Source: Citrobacter freundii ATCC 8090 = MTCC 1658 = NBRC 12681 (GTDB lineage Bacteria; Pseudomonadota; Gammaproteobacteria; Enterobacterales; Enterobacteriaceae). From it: DNA of 64,000 nt. Shown here piece after piece: positions 63,949 through 64,000 of the stretch (position 1 is the stretch's first letter; each line of letters starts with the position of its first letter). The stretch spans positions 2,480,001 through 2,544,000 of the forward strand of contig NZ_CP049015.1 in the NCBI RefSeq assembly GCF_011064845.1, given 5' to 3'. The notes under the pieces were generated by a model that saw only the letters and a program-made list of their open reading frames with translations, was not told the DNA's origin and searched no databases. The position numbers and the translations under genes are program-made.

Positions 63949-64000
63949 ATGGCTATGCAATCACAAGATATTATTAAACGCTCGGCGACGAACAGCATCA
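63949..64000 (+). CDS. fdnH: Formate dehydrogenase-N iron-sulfur subunit FdnH (partial, right edge)
   Basis: Only the first 17 codons are in the window: MAMQSQDIIKRSATNSI, matching the start of E. coli FdnH almost exactly. FdnH is the membrane-tethered subunit with four 4Fe-4S clusters that carries electrons from FdnG to the cytochrome subunit FdnI. A good AAGGAAGGG ribosome site lies in the 12-base gap after fdnG, so they form one operon. Confidence 0.93.
   Translation, partial: MAMQSQDIIKRSATNSI

Overview
The window is chromosomal DNA from a member of the Enterobacteriaceae outside Escherichia, most plausibly Citrobacter or a close relative (inference). Its backbone is colinear, in reverse order, with the E. 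coli trg-ydcI to yncE-ansP segment: ansP, yncE, curA, mnaT-ydcZ, ydcY, ortT, yncL, patD-ydcVUTS, ydcR, yncJ, rlhA, ydcN/ydcO, ydcL, tehBA, ydcK, rimL, ydcH, opgD, ydcJ, ydcI, trg. Into that backbone are set genes E. coli K-12 lacks there, notably srfABC (known from Salmonella), a periplasmic amino-acid racemase, a cyanide-insensitive-type oxidase, a family II pyrophosphatase and a complete fimbrial operon. There is no rRNA, tRNA, CRISPR array or intact insertion sequence.

Layout. 1-3.9 kb: an M20 amidohydrolase (running off the left edge) coupled to a luciferase-like flavin oxidoreductase, then an Aer-like PAS chemoreceptor. 4-12 kb: asparagine permease, small lipoprotein, YncE with a Fur-like site, CurA, an XRE-cupin regulator divergent from mnaT-ydcZ, ydcY and a DppA-like binding protein. 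12.2-18.7 kb: srfABC. 18.7-21.3 kb: two tiny membrane proteins (OrtT, YncL) and an AraC/MFS divergent pair. 21.4-28.6 kb: the putrescine-degradation dehydrogenase PatD with its ABC transporter YdcSTUV and the MocR regulator YdcR.

28.6-32 kb: a hicB toxin-antitoxin remnant next to cioAB plus a 41-residue accessory subunit, and yncJ. 32-49.2 kb: RlhA rRNA hydroxylase, YdcN/YdcO, an AraC/EamA pair, the YdcL lipoprotein, tellurite resistance tehAB, YdcK, RimL, the racemase, YdcH, Tat-exported OpgD, YdcJ/HglS-type dioxygenase, pyrophosphatase and the LysR regulator YdcI. 49.6-55.8 kb: a six-gene chaperone-usher operon ending in a two-domain adhesin, inserted exactly between ydcI and trg.

55.8-64 kb: a Trg chemoreceptor that, unlike E. 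coli Trg, ends in the NWETF pentapeptide; formaldehyde detoxification (frmR-frmA); a DUF417/RclC-like and DUF302 pair; a frameshifted umuC-like remnant; and an fdnGH formate dehydrogenase-N operon (right edge inside fdnH) whose catalytic subunit has cysteine at the position that is selenocysteine in E. coli FdnG.

The points most worth a second look are the cysteine FdnG, the srfABC machine (actin-like ATPase plus P-loop-like partner plus membrane anchor), the NWETF-tailed Trg, the unfamiliar fimbrial adhesin, and the two decayed genes (hicB, umuC) that mark past gain and loss.
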